64,000 nucleotides of DNA from Ciona intestinalis (GCF_000224145.3 NC_020168.2:4127480-4191479); one strand, 5' to 3'. Counted from the stretch's first letter, positions 50,001 to 59,914 are shown. Translations and numbers: made by a program. Notes: generated by a model not told the origin, from the sequence alone.

Positions 50001-53000
50001 TTATCAAGTATGAGTTACTTTTGGTAATAATTTGTTTTGGATTTTTTTATGTGTGGCTGATAATTTGGACAACCCATTAGTGACCACTGGGTTAGAGCAA
50101 TTGTCGTTGAGTGTCTAGCCCAGGACACATACATCCACAATGGTAGCAGCAACGAGCCTTGAACCCTTTACCTCTGAGTTATAGGCAGACGCGCTAACCA
50201 ACTGTGCTACGTCGCCAAATTTGTGAACTTGGATTCTAAATTATTGATTAAAATGTTGGTCCCCCATCATTTACAACAGTTATGGTTTAAAATATGAATC
50301 TGTGATATTATGTTTATGTATTATGCAGGAATCCAATTACTTTTGTTGGATGTACTAATTGCAATAACCCAGATATAACACCAAAATGACTTTTAGTCAA
50401 GGCTTACTTAAATACAATATTTTTAAATTTTGCAATGTTTAATTTCTATAGTAATTGCAGTAATCCAAATACGATACCAGAATAACTTTTGGTCTAGGTT
50501 TATTTAAATTTAGTATTTTTAATTTTTTGACATACTGAATCTGATTTTCCAGAATTCATTTTTCTATTGAAGAACCCATAATTCTAACTGACCATTATCG
50601 ATGTCATAATCAAGTTATTGATGTAATCAACAATGCTTTCTATAATGATGTCATAATCAAAGCATTGTCAGAAGATCGGCCAAGACTTGTAACTGGTTTA
50701 CCCAACTTTTGTCTCTATGATGTCACAGGTATTTAACTGTGTTGTCATGATGAATAATTCAATGAATGTAATTTATTTATTTACTGGTGGCAACTTCAGT
50801 TTTAAGGCATATTGTTCGGCCTTGTGGCAAAGTGGTTAACACGCGCCCCTCCAACCCAGAGGTAATGGGTTCAAGTCTCGTTGCTGCTACCATTGTGGGC
50901 GTATGTGCCTTTGGGCTCCAACCCAGTGGTCACTAATGTGTTGTTCAAATTATCAGCCATACAGAACACCCATGTTATAATGACTGTTGTTTACCAGCCA
51001 TGCGGGATATAGCAAGTCACATTCTTTCATATGTTATATTCTAAACAACAATGCTTGCTTATGGAGTTTTATGGTTAACTTTGTTTTTTGTTTGGATCAG
51101 CCTTTGCATATTACAACTGAAAAATAATTTTAATAAGATTTTAAAAACTACATTTTTCTCTTCAAAAATTTTTTAATTTTAGTTTTTTTAATATGATTTT
51201 AAAAATTGCTTTTCTCTTTAAATTTTTTTTAGTTTTGTTTTTTTTTAATATAATTTTAAAAATTGTTTTTTTTTCTTCAACTTTTTTTTAATTTAAAATT
51301 TTTTTTTATATGATTTGAAAAATTATCTTTTTCCAACACCAGGCAAAGAAGAAGAAAAAGAGAACGACTTTATCAACTCACATGAAGCGACATTCGTTGC
51401 TGACATCATCAGATTTTTGCTGAGTCATGGCGTTCCAGGTACCAGCATCGTCGTCATAGCAACCACAAAAGCTCAAGTCAAAGAAGTGGAGATGACACTG
51501 CAAGAAATTGAGTTGGTTTAATTTTTTAATAAATAGAATATTGTGCTACTGTTAAAGCCCATGTACAACATTGGATATTTTATATATTTCTGTATTGTTC
51601 TCATACACCCCGTGCCAACTTACAAGTTATCATGTATGTTACTTTGTGGGTAATTATTTTTTAATATTTTTTTATGTATGGCCTATAATTTGGACAACCC
51701 AATTTCTGTTAAGTGTCTTGCCCAAGGACACATACGCCCACAATGGTAGCAGCGACGAGCCTTGAACCCATTATCTATCAGTTAAAGGCAGGCGCGCTAA
51801 CCACAAACAATTTTTGTTGTTACAGGTTTTACGATTTAAGCGACGTCAACTGTATCGTAGTAACCACAATAGATGATTATGATGGCTGGGAGACAAACGT
51901 TGCTATAGTTACTTGTGTTCGTACAAGCGGAACTAATCACATGCATGAGTGAGTCTTTGTTTTGTCAACAAAATCATATTTCAGTCATTCCCTATTTTAT
52001 GTGGATTATGTCCTTGTCTTGTTATGTTCTTGTCTATGACCTGAGATTTAGGACAGATTTGGCATATTACCCCAACAACCAGACTGCCATGTGTTTATGT
52101 TTTGTCATTAAAAATAATATTTTAATCATATCCCATAGTATGTGGATTATGTCTATGAAATGAAATTTAGGACAGATTTAGCCTGTGATTTAGGACATTT
52201 TCCCAACACTCAAACTGGTTGTGTACGGTTTTCATGCGAACAGAACTTGTAATAGATATTTCTTTATTTTAGTAGATTTTTCCATGCGGGTTATGTCCTT
52301 TTCCATGACCATGATTTAAAATTTAGAACAGATTTAGCAAATTACCTCGACACCCAAACTGCTAATGTATTCCATGCGAAGAGAACTTGCAATATATCAC
52401 ATTTCAGTCTTGACCCTTTTTAATAGAAATCATATAATTGCAGTAAAATCATCCCCCTTCTTACACGAGGGCGACATCACAACCTGGTGGTCGGAAATTT
52501 ACGAAATCTCTCGACCAATGAGAAATGGTCGTCTGTTATCGGGTTGTGCAAGGAGAAACGAATCGTTCAAAATTCCTTTCAATTCAAGTAATTAAATTTT
52601 GTTTAATTTTTTTTACAACATAACAATTATACTTCTGTGGGGTAAGATGGGTACCATTGGCACATTGTGTTCTATATTTCCTGATTGGATTTAACGACTA
52701 ACAACAATTTTTTAGAGTTTTCGGAATATGGTTATTATGTTACTCAAAGATTTGTAAACCATGAATATTTGAACTAACACTTTTAGAAGTTAATTTTAAT
52801 TTCAACCAGGTTTTTTTTTTTCCAATAATTATGTGCCTATGCGGCATTATTTCACTCAGGTTAGCAAGTTAAAAGGAAAAAATGTAAAACGGAAATAATA
52901 TTCAGTATTAAAAACTCACTTTAAATGTGAATGAATTTAACTTGCTTTACCCTTGTGTGGCCGGAAAATGACAGTCTTTTAAGACAGGTGTTAAATGTTA

Positions 53001-53639
53001 ATACTTGTGCCAGCTTACGAGTTACCAAGTATGTTACTTTGTGAGTGATTAATTGTTTGCAGGAAAATGTCGTCAACTCGAAGTTTACCGTTTGCCCCTG
53101 AAGTTCCTTTCAACGCTGAAACAATTGATGATGTCATAATGAAACGTGAAACGAAGAACCAATCAGATGCCTCGGATAGTGAGGATGAAGTTCCATTGTT
53201 TTGTCATAAACGTAAACGACGTCGCATTGATGATGATGTCATCATAGATGATGATGAGGAAATGTTTGCTGTTGATGATGTCACCAAAACTGATAATGAC
53301 ATCATTCCTTTTGCTGATGACATCACCAAAACTTCTGATGACATCACCAAAACTACTGGTGACATTACTACTACTGATGACATCACTACTTCTGATAACA
53401 TCACTAAAACTACTGATGTCATCACAACTTCTGATAACATCAGTACTACTGATGACATCACCAAAACTGCTGGTGACATCACCAAAACTGCTGATGACGT
53501 CACCAAAACTTCTGATCACATCACCACTACTGACACAGTGACCACTGATGAGATTATTCCTACTTCTAATGACAACATGACCATTAATACCTCCCCTGCT
53601 AATGACATCACCACAAATGACATTATCAGTACTAGGTAA
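38027..53639 (+). CDS. ZGRF1: ZGRF1 GRF-finger/helicase half, ~20 exons, degenerate motifs
   Basis: Exons 38027-38168, 38496-38683, 38887-39009, 39274-39428, 44840-44876, 45114-45189, 45727-45870, 46582-46707, 47152-47258, 47571-47694, 48099-48226, 48568-48711, 48948-48988, 49219-49345, 49718-49866, 50553-50728, 51343-51515, 51826-51948, 52427-52587, 53063-53639. The first 17 join in phase (720 residues); the entries to 51826 and 53063 do not. The order is: a ZGRF1-specific block (ELFFPTHDDL ... VVKEHFNFKIW), a GRF zinc finger (CDHDTPCRM ... FYSCARKRKCKFFKWAE), then a UPF1-like superfamily-1 helicase. Walker A (LLDGVVGSGKTFLLS) and the HYRCHN motif are intact. Walker B is IVIMDNATE (usually DE), the next motif is LAGDSRCL (usually GDPKQL), and motif V is TIDDYDGWE (usually FQGxE). 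No NVALTR-like motif VI was found. The C-terminus has an acidic stretch, KRKRRR and Thr/Asp repeats. Probably not an active helicase. Confidence 0.82.
38345..38430 (+). repeat. SINE tail-type repeat, degraded
   Basis: CCCCCATGTTATACCATCTG ... CAGGCGAGGTTAAATAACCA ... ACATTCATTT in the first intron of the helicase half. Confidence 0.45.
39717..43920 (-). CDS. Unrecognised Lys/Glu/Ser-rich protein nested in ZGRF1 intron
   Basis: Exons 43920-40313 and 40085-39717. The first has a frame change near 42900 that a 59-nt intron (about 42961-42903) or a one-base error would explain; either way the protein is about 1,305 residues. I do not recognise the family. The N-terminus is the most ordered-looking part (GIKIPDTAIDFYRTETNIEN ... 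FTKYREWSTKPELPRLKVEL), as is the region around the last junction (PLYPSIMRELGSQQ / VIEWSDKLGNVFHVTTEDGK). The rest is highly charged, Ser-rich and probably disordered, with several basic clusters (KKKRKSRPEGRG near the end). No membrane segment or signal peptide is visible. It lies entirely antisense within the 39429-44839 intron of the helicase gene. It may be a nuclear or cytoskeletal scaffold, but the sequence does not show this. Confidence 0.78.
45938..46184 (-). mobile_element. tRNA-derived SINE, full length
   Basis: Read on the minus strand it starts GGCGCTGTAGCACAGTTGGT (tRNA-like head with A box TAGCACAGTTGG), has a B box GGTTCAAGGC at 46138-46129, then a body (TAGTGGTCACTAATGGGTTG) and the tail core (CTGGCACGAGGTGTATAAAA). 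It lies in a ZGRF1 helicase intron. Confidence 0.88.
47296..47467 (+). mobile_element. SINE, 5'-truncated
   Basis: Begins at the B-box region (GTTCGAGGCTCTTCGCTGCT) and runs to the tail (GGTAACTCGTAAGCTGGCAT). The A-box end is missing, as expected for incomplete reverse transcription. Confidence 0.8.
48357..48374. repeat. AT microsatellite
   Basis: A short run of alternating T and A in a ZGRF1 intron. Similar AT runs occur at about 11340, 26432, 28618 and 59880. Confidence 0.7.
49517..49735. repeat. ~100-bp tandem duplication across a splice acceptor
   Basis: 49517-49612 and 49631-49735 share an AAAAAG(G)CAAAAAT start and an ATTAAAAGACTATTGTT(G/A)AAATTACA end. The second copy holds the acceptor ATTACAG and the first codons of the Walker B exon. 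In the first copy the acceptor reads ATTACAA and is dead. Confidence 0.8.
49919..50216 (-). mobile_element. tRNA-derived SINE, full length
   Basis: The minus strand starts GGCGACGTAGCACAGTTGGT, has B box GGTTCAAGGC, the body TGGTCACTAATGGGTTG and the tail with GGCACGAGACGTATAAAACA. It lies in a ZGRF1 helicase intron. Confidence 0.88.
50817..51031 (+). mobile_element. tRNA-derived SINE
   Basis: The head is CGGCCTTGTGGCAAAGTGGT, with B box GGTTCAAGTC, body CCCAGTGGTCACTAATGTGT and tail AGAACACCCATGTTATAATG. Part of the central AT-rich stretch is missing compared with the full-length copies. It lies in a ZGRF1 helicase intron. Confidence 0.85.
51598..51803 (-). mobile_element. SINE, head-truncated, beside an exon
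   Basis: The body and B-box region are present (GCCTTGAACCCATTATC on the plus strand), but the tRNA head stops at GCGCGCTAACCA. The next acceptor, TGTTGTTACAG, lies only 22 bp further on, so the SINE adjoins the 3' splice site of the exon at 51826. Confidence 0.82.
51985..52410 (+). repeat. ~135-bp imperfect tandem triplication in intron
   Basis: Three successive units each carry (A)TG(T/C)GG(A/G)TTATGTC, then GATTTA-type and (G/A)ACAGATTT(A/G)GC, then AC(C/A)CAAACTG or a variant. They are related to the 'gatttaggcc' dispersed repeat. They occupy most of the ZGRF1 intron where helicase motif VI would be expected. Confidence 0.6.
52630..52775. mobile_element. MITE remnant
   Basis: CTGTGGGGTAAGATGGGTAC ... 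TGATTGGATTTAACGACTAA resembles the left half of the MITE, with much divergence and no right inverted repeat. Confidence 0.4.
52928..53050 (-). repeat. SINE tail-type repeat beside last exon
   Basis: CTTTACCCTTGTGTGGCCGG ... TTGTGCCAGCTTACGAGTTA ... GTTACTTTGTGAGTGATTAA. It ends 12 bp before the acceptor (GTTTGCAG, 53055-53062) of the last ZGRF1 exon. Confidence 0.65.
53250..53600 (+). repeat. Coding minisatellite (TGATGACATCA units)
   Basis: The last ZGRF1 exon carries about a dozen imperfect 12-30 bp units built on ACTGATGACATCACCAAAAC. They encode (D)DITKT / DDITTT runs. Because the unit is stop-poor, several frames on both strands stay open here; these are shadows of the repeat. Confidence 0.8.
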
Positions 53640-53682
53640 TAAAGTTGATCTCACAATTGATCTATTATGACAAAACAATAAA
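53638..53682 (+). terminator. Poly(A) signals of ZGRF1 helicase half
   Basis: AATAAA at 53638-53643 overlaps the stop codon and a second AATAAA lies at 53677-53682. Confidence 0.5.
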
Positions 53683-53841
53683 GCAATGTTCTGTTTGTTT
53701 CAGTGTTCAAAAAAAGTGATTTTTTTGTTTACTTTATATTTTGTTCTTGTTTAAAAGTGTTTATTACTCAATAAACAAATTTAAAAACAATGGAATTGTT
53801 ATGTGTTGATTTTATGTTAAAAATTCAGGGTAATTACAGAT

Positions 53842-54048
53842 GGTAGGGTGGGGGAAGATGGGACACCTTTTTATTCTATTTTCTCATCCAATTTGGTAGT
53901 AAACGAAGAACATCGAAGAATTATAAAACCGTATTTTCCTGACACTCCTATAGTATAGATATAGACTGTTGTGAAATGTTTAAAACAGGATCAGGATATT
54001 TGGAGACAATGTGCTAAAGGTGTCCCATCTTACCCCACAGTACTATAC
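53842..54048. mobile_element. MITE copy, full length
   Basis: GGTAGGGTGGGGGAAGATGG at the left; GTGTCCCATCTTACCCCACA at the right. Interior motifs are intact, with a small extra segment (CTATAGTATAGATATAGAC). Confidence 0.85.
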
Positions 54049-55347
54049 TTGGTCTTTTACCTTGGTGTCAGTGCAGGCGCCAAATACTAGCATACGGTTT
54101 GTAACTTTTCGAGTACGTCAAATACGACCCAATGAGGACTTCTAGGATTTAAATATTTCGTTTTTCGTTGCCGCTACTGGTCGCACTAAACCCGCTGTGC
54201 GATACGTTTTGATACGGCTCGAACTTAAGGTACGTTTTCGGTTAGAACGATATTAGTTTCAGAAGTTGTAATGTAATACAACCAAAAACACACATAGGGG
54301 GATTGAATAAGTTAAGTTTTAGGCTGGAAGAGAATCGTATGCGATCATAAATAACTTTTCAGCCCCAAATAGTAGTTCTGTTCGTTACAATTGAAAACGT
54401 TTCTACTTTTGTCAAAATTTTGTAAAACATCTATAATTTTATTAGAATCCATCTACTTTTCGAAATCGTCTGTTCAATAAAATTGCGTCTAATTAAATAG
54501 GTCGGATTCAACTCGTTCAAGTTCAGATAGAACACATAGAACATGTGGCTACTAAGATAAACATGTACAGTGCTACCTCTACTTGACATATATGTCGCTA
54601 TGTTGCTATAGCAGCTTACAGGCTATTAATAATTCGAATGTACAGTTGTAATTTGGACTTTATGAGTTCGGTATAGTTGAATGAAAAAAACATTACAGGT
54701 ACAACAACCTTAAGGGTAGCTTTAGCGTTGCGAGAGCAGTTCAATTAGCTTTGATTGTGAAAATATCGCAAGTTGCTTGAGACGTTAAAAACTAGTTCTG
54801 ATTTACTGGCAGCTATAGGTCAAGGTATGATATATAGTAGGCTATAGGTTACAAAATAGCTTTGGGGGTTTAAGAACAGGTTTAGTGGACTGCTTAAAGT
54901 TGAACGTATACTCGTTTAAATCTTACATGTTCTGCTGGTGTTACGTTTGAATCTTTTACCTCCACTTGGATTGTCCCGAACAAAATTAAACATAATTTAT
55001 AATGATTTCTTTAACTTTAAAAATAGCCGATTTTACAAAAGTAGAAATGCGAGTTATATAACGACTGTCGTTAGCCCGCCATCACGCGAGGAGAAATAAG
55101 TTACATTCACTCATTTAAAGGTTTGAATTGGAACTTGGTCGAAATTGATATGTTCATTTATTTTCACACTATCCTACATAGAAGTTGGACTTTTTACGTA
55201 AAAGCTACGCCACCGATATACACATAGCAACTGTAAATTTAATCATTATCAAGTAAGACGTACGCACACATCACTCCAAAGGTTTAATATTTACGTAACA
55301 CTTACGCAAAATCTTAAAGTTCTAAAAGAACTGAAGATATTCCAGAT

Positions 55348-55378
55348 AATGAATGAATGAATGAATGAATGAATGAAT
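55348..55378. repeat. (GAAT)n microsatellite
   Basis: About seven head-to-tail GAAT units. Confidence 0.85.
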
Positions 55379-55546
55379 ATGTGACATTGTAACATACTAA
55401 TATTGATTGCTTATCATGAAGGAAGGCGATTTATATTTGCTCTGACTCCATAAGTAAACATATCTTCCAAAGGGCGTATAATGAATATACTCGATATTAT
55501 GAATCAGTAAATTTAAATGCTGGCACTGTCTATTTCTCTGTTTATG

Positions 55547-55738
55547 TAGTAGGGCGGGGAAAGGCGGGACACCTTTAGCACATAATATCCAAATATCCTA
55601 ATCGTGTTTTAATAAATTGACATCGATCTATAAGGGTCGTAAGGAAAGGATTTCATATTTTCTTGAATGTTCTTTGTTTACTACCAATTGGGACGAAAAA
55701 CAGAATAAACAGCTATCCCTCTTCTCCCACCCTATTAA
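55547..55738. mobile_element. MITE copy, full length
   Basis: TAGTAGGGCGGGGAAAGGCG at the left; CCCTCTTCTCCCACCCTATT at the right. The interior is diverged. Confidence 0.8.
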
Positions 55739-56347
55739 ATTGTGTTTTTTTAATGTTCAGTTCGTTAAAACATTTCATGCTTTACGTAAAACTGAGCACA
55801 ATGTGACGTTACGTTAGGGTTAGAAGAAACATATTCTGTATACACAGTTCGCCTTTGGTACACATGTAGTTTACCGCATATATTTGCTCTTATGCGTTTG
55901 GTGTCTTATAAGTGTATCTTGTCAAAATGAGAATACGTTATTCTTAACAGGTATTGAGCAACTAAAATAAGCCGGCAAAGTATTCTTGTGGAGTATTTTT
56001 TTAATTTTATTACAAGACTTACAAATATTCAGTACAGTTAGAGAAAAAAAACAAACAGTTTATTCTAGCTTTAAATTTCGGTAAAAGCTATAAAATATTT
56101 TTAAAGTGCGTGTGTACTTTACAAAACGTCGTAAATTATTATTGGTCACATGCTGTATCAAATGACAGCGCAGTTTGGTAAACAACACCAATATAGTATA
56201 AATCCTGTAGGTAATAAAAATGGTTAGGCCTATTCCAAAATGTTCAACTCACAGTGATTTGCACATTTCACGGATTTACTGTTTAAACGCAATTCTCATA
56301 CACATTATTTGTTTTATATACGAGGTGTTTTAACGACAATCACTATA

Positions 56348-56535
56348 TAGTAGGGTGGGGGGGTGGTACACCTTTAGCTCGTAATATCCAAATATCTTGA
56401 TCGTGTTTTAAACAATTAACAACGGTCTATAGAAGTTGTGAGAATATAGTTTTATAATTCTTTGAATGTTCTTTGTTTACTATCAAATGGGACAGGAAAA
56501 ATGAAAACGTGTCCCATCTTCCCCCACTCCACTGC
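56348..56535. mobile_element. MITE copy, full length
   Basis: TAGTAGGGTGGGGGGGTGGT at the left; CCCATCTTCCCCCACTCCAC at the right. Confidence 0.85.
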
Positions 56536-57076
56536 ATATGTTCCCAGTCTACGATATTAAACCTCAAAATGTCGAACTAGAAAAGCTTGGCTACCGTTTT
56601 CGACAAAATCAATTAATGTGACAGTTATTATTACTAAGAATGTATGCAAATAGTTAAACCGGTGGTATAATGTCGTTAGATAATTGGTAAATGACGTTTT
56701 TACAACCTTTATGTTCCGTGAAAGGTATTCAATTGATAAATTGTAAGCGTTTAATTAATATGACTTGCGTAACCTTAAACTGGCAGATTTACAATAAATT
56801 AGGCAATTATTACACTGATGTGTACTTATGCCGGTAAGAAATATTAAACTTTAAACAATTAAAAACACAAAGATATTTTTTTACACTTAAAGTGATTTGC
56901 AACCCGTAACTTTTTGGTTGCTTGTAAAAAGAGGTTTATTGTTACGTGGGTATTAACTGTAATTTAGACACGAGTGTATTAGAGGATATACACCATTGTT
57001 ATACGCAGCAGACATGTACGTGGATATTCACGGTCGCCAATTACTCGCCATGCTTACTGTCTAGTTATGAAATGTA

Positions 57077-57271
57077 CAGTAGGGTGGGGGAAGATGGGAC
57101 ACTTTTTAGCTCTAGTTTCTCGTCCCATTTAGTAGTAAACGAAAAACATTCAAAGAATTCTAAAACTATATCCTCACGACTCCCATAGACCACCGTTAGT
57201 TGTTTTAAACACGATCAGGATACTTAGATATTATGTGTTAAAGGTGTGCCATCTTCCCCCACCCTACTATA
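57077..57271. mobile_element. MITE copy, full length
   Basis: CAGTAGGGTGGGGGAAGATG at the left; CCATCTTCCCCCACCCTACT at the right. It is well preserved. Confidence 0.88.
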
Positions 57272-57925
57272 TGTATTTTAAACCCGAACACGAGTTTTTG
57301 TATAAGACAGGAAACCATCAGTGTTATAACTTCTTAAGTCAAGATAAATTAGTGACAAACATACATTCACATGCGGCGTATGCCTGATCACCCATATAGA
57401 GTTCGCCCCCGACCCAATATAGGCCAATCCATAAAGCAATATTTGCCCTTCTGCTTATGTTTACCAATGTTTAACGTATGATCTACAGCATGACGAGCAC
57501 TTTTCAAGTAACGATGTAACGTTATTAATTAATGCCCCGTGCTAACCCAGGCATGCAACAGTATCAATGCAGCACTCAAAAAAAAATATTTTTTTTGAAT
57601 TTACGTATAGTATTGCCAGCAATAGAAAAAGCACCAAATGGTATTATATATACAAATGCTTTTTTGAAGTAGTTATTTTAAATATATGTGAATCTTGGCG
57701 CTATTTTGCGGTATTTTTTTTTTGCAGTGAGGGCGATGCCCTATTTTTTTAATATTTGCATTATTCGAAACATGAATTATAGTATTTAAATATTGATTGT
57801 GAATTCGCCCATTTCTATCTGAGTAAGAATTCATGGTAACCTAGCGTCGGTAGGCTTGAAATTCGTTGAGAAGCAACCATTTAATTACTATGCCTATATT
57901 AAAAATAGCGCCGGTAATTAGATAC

Positions 57926-58075
57926 AGTATAAGGTGGGAAAAGATTGGGCACCTTTTATTCTATTTTCCTGTCCTATTTAACAGTGAGCAAAGAACAATC
58001 AAAGAATTATTAAACCGTATTCTCACGACTCCCATCGAGACCGTTGTTAATTGCTTCAAAAAGACCCTATACTAT
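57926..58075. mobile_element. MITE copy, 3'-truncated
   Basis: AGTATAAGGTGGGAAAAGAT at the left; breaks off after GAGACCGTTGTTAATTGCTT, where only a residual CTATACTATA remains. Confidence 0.65.
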
Positions 58076-58313
58076 ATTTAATTGTCTTACATTGAGAAAC
58101 TATGAAAAGTAGAGTTTTTTTAAAAAAAACTTAGAAATCTAGTTGAGATTTTACCCAACGATAAAAAAGATATTTTTGTCTTGTTTTGTAAAGGATCGGG
58201 ATTTCATACAGAAAAGTTTTAACTTATATAGGCAACTAATTCAGCTAATTAGGCGTTTAAAAATAAGACGTTGGACGAACGCGTATCAAAATAAGTTACA
58301 GTTATAAAGTATT

Positions 58314-58530
58314 ATGTTGGGGTGGGTTGGTCCACGTTTCCATTATCTTTCATCGCCCAATTTGGTAGTAAACAAAGAATATTTACAGAATTATAAAACC
58401 GTATCCTCACAACTCTAAACGGGTGTTGTTAATTGTATGAAACACGATTGGAAAAATAATATTTAAAACAGATCGAACGTTAAAACAGATCGAAAATATG
58501 GACCACTTATATTCTTGCCCCAGTCTACTA
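58314..58530. mobile_element. MITE copy, divergent subfamily
   Basis: TGTTGGGGTGGGTTGGTCCA start, interior GTAAACAAAGAATATTTACA, and right end TTGCCCCAGTCTACTA. It shares the interior with the main family but has different inverted repeats (TTGG(T)CCACGTT type). Confidence 0.6.
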
Positions 58531-58716
58531 TGGTAGGGTGGGGTAAGATGGGACACCTTTAGCACATAATATCTAAATATCCTGATCGTGTTTTAAACAA
58601 TTACTAACGGTCAATGGGAGTCGTTGGTATATAGTTTCATAATTTCTTGAATGTTTTTTGTTTACTACTAAACGGGGCGAGAAAATAGAGTTGTCCCGTC
58701 TTCCCCACCCTACTGT
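58531..58716. mobile_element. MITE copy, full length
   Basis: GGTAGGGTGGGGTAAGATGG at the left; TGTCCCGTCTTCCCCACCCT at the right. It ends 90 bp upstream of the ML-domain gene's start codon. Confidence 0.85.
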
Positions 58717-58805
58717 ACATATATTCACAAATACGTCTCTTTTATTACGGCATTCGAAATAAAAGTATAATTGCAACAACTCTTGTTACAACAGATTCTA
58801 CCAAT

Positions 58806-59880
58806 ATGTTGCATGGTAAAGGTCGATCAAGAGGTTGTACAATTTGCCTGACAAGCACAGCGTTTGTATTTTTCTTCACTTTTTATGCCTTGTATCGCTA
58901 CACCCTCATAAACGTCGATGACGTCATGTTAAAAAACATTGACTTCGATTATGACGATTACGGCATTGACGTCAGCGGGCTACGGAATTTTGATGACGTC
59001 ACGAGGGAAAAAGAGTCCGAGATCGAAAAATGGGACCGAGAGATGAAAAAAGAAAAGGGCATTCGGATGGGATACGTCACAGATAACTGTGGTAAGTTAA
59101 TAATGACTTGACAATGAGCACGAGTTGTGTGAATACACTTTGTTCGTCTATAATGGTGCGCATGTGGTGTATGAAAAGACTACGTCCATCTAGTTTCTAG
59201 TATATAATATATAGTACATTTTCATGTTATAACTTGACATTGCGCATGCGGTGTATGAATACATGAACACACTTCCCATGCGTTTGTTAGATGAAATATG
59301 CCCAAGTATTAACTCGACAATGAGCATGAGGTGTGTGGATACACTCGAAGCCAGTATCATACCTAAAGAATGCAAATACGGTGTACGAATATTACATCAT
59401 GTATGGTATCGTACCATATAACCCGACAACAAGCACCAAGTATACGGACAGCATTACATATGGCGTATAAACGTATAATAGGACGAGAGGATTTTTTTAG
59501 TCTTTTTTCTAATCGCATTTTTGGTAGTTAACAAAGAACAGCATTCAAAGAATCATAAAACCGTAACCTCAGCATGACTCCCATAGACCGTTGTTAATTG
59601 TTTAAAAAAAATCAGTATATTTGAATATCATGTGCTAAATGGGTCCCATCTTAACCCACAGTTCTATATAACAACATTATAAACCATTCACTTTAACATC
59701 TAGATATCCCGACTCGAGTATTCGGAATTATTTACCTGACAAAGAACAATCGAGGTGGTTTGAAAGTTGTGGTTCAAGTTAATTATACAGCAGGTTTGTT
59801 TAAATATTAGTTGAGATTAAGTTTCAATTGCCTTCCTGTAATGATTACGTAAGATGAGGTGATATTGATGGACTTTAACC

Positions 59881-59914
<34 letters not shown>

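Larger units (their letters stand above)
53640..58805. other. Gene-free, MITE-rich intergenic region
   Basis: Between the end of ZGRF1 and the ML-domain gene. It holds seven MITE copies (listed), a SINE tail fragment near 55040-55118 and a (GAAT)n run at 55348-55378. Otherwise it is sequence in which I see no exon chain, RNA gene or recognisable protein. The promoter of the ML-domain gene should lie at its right end. Confidence 0.55.

Noticed and set aside
51949..52426. Hidden exon coding helicase motif VI
   Set aside because: I read the intron in the sense direction and found no (N)VALTR-like stretch. The flanking exons already join in phase without it.
53163..53678. Open frames of 100-171 codons on the minus strand and a second plus-strand frame over the ZGRF1 C-terminus
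   Set aside because: They arise because the TGATGACATCA repeat lacks stops in several frames. Only the plus-strand 190-codon frame continues into ordinary, non-repeat protein sequence (SDSEDEVPLFCHKRKRRR).
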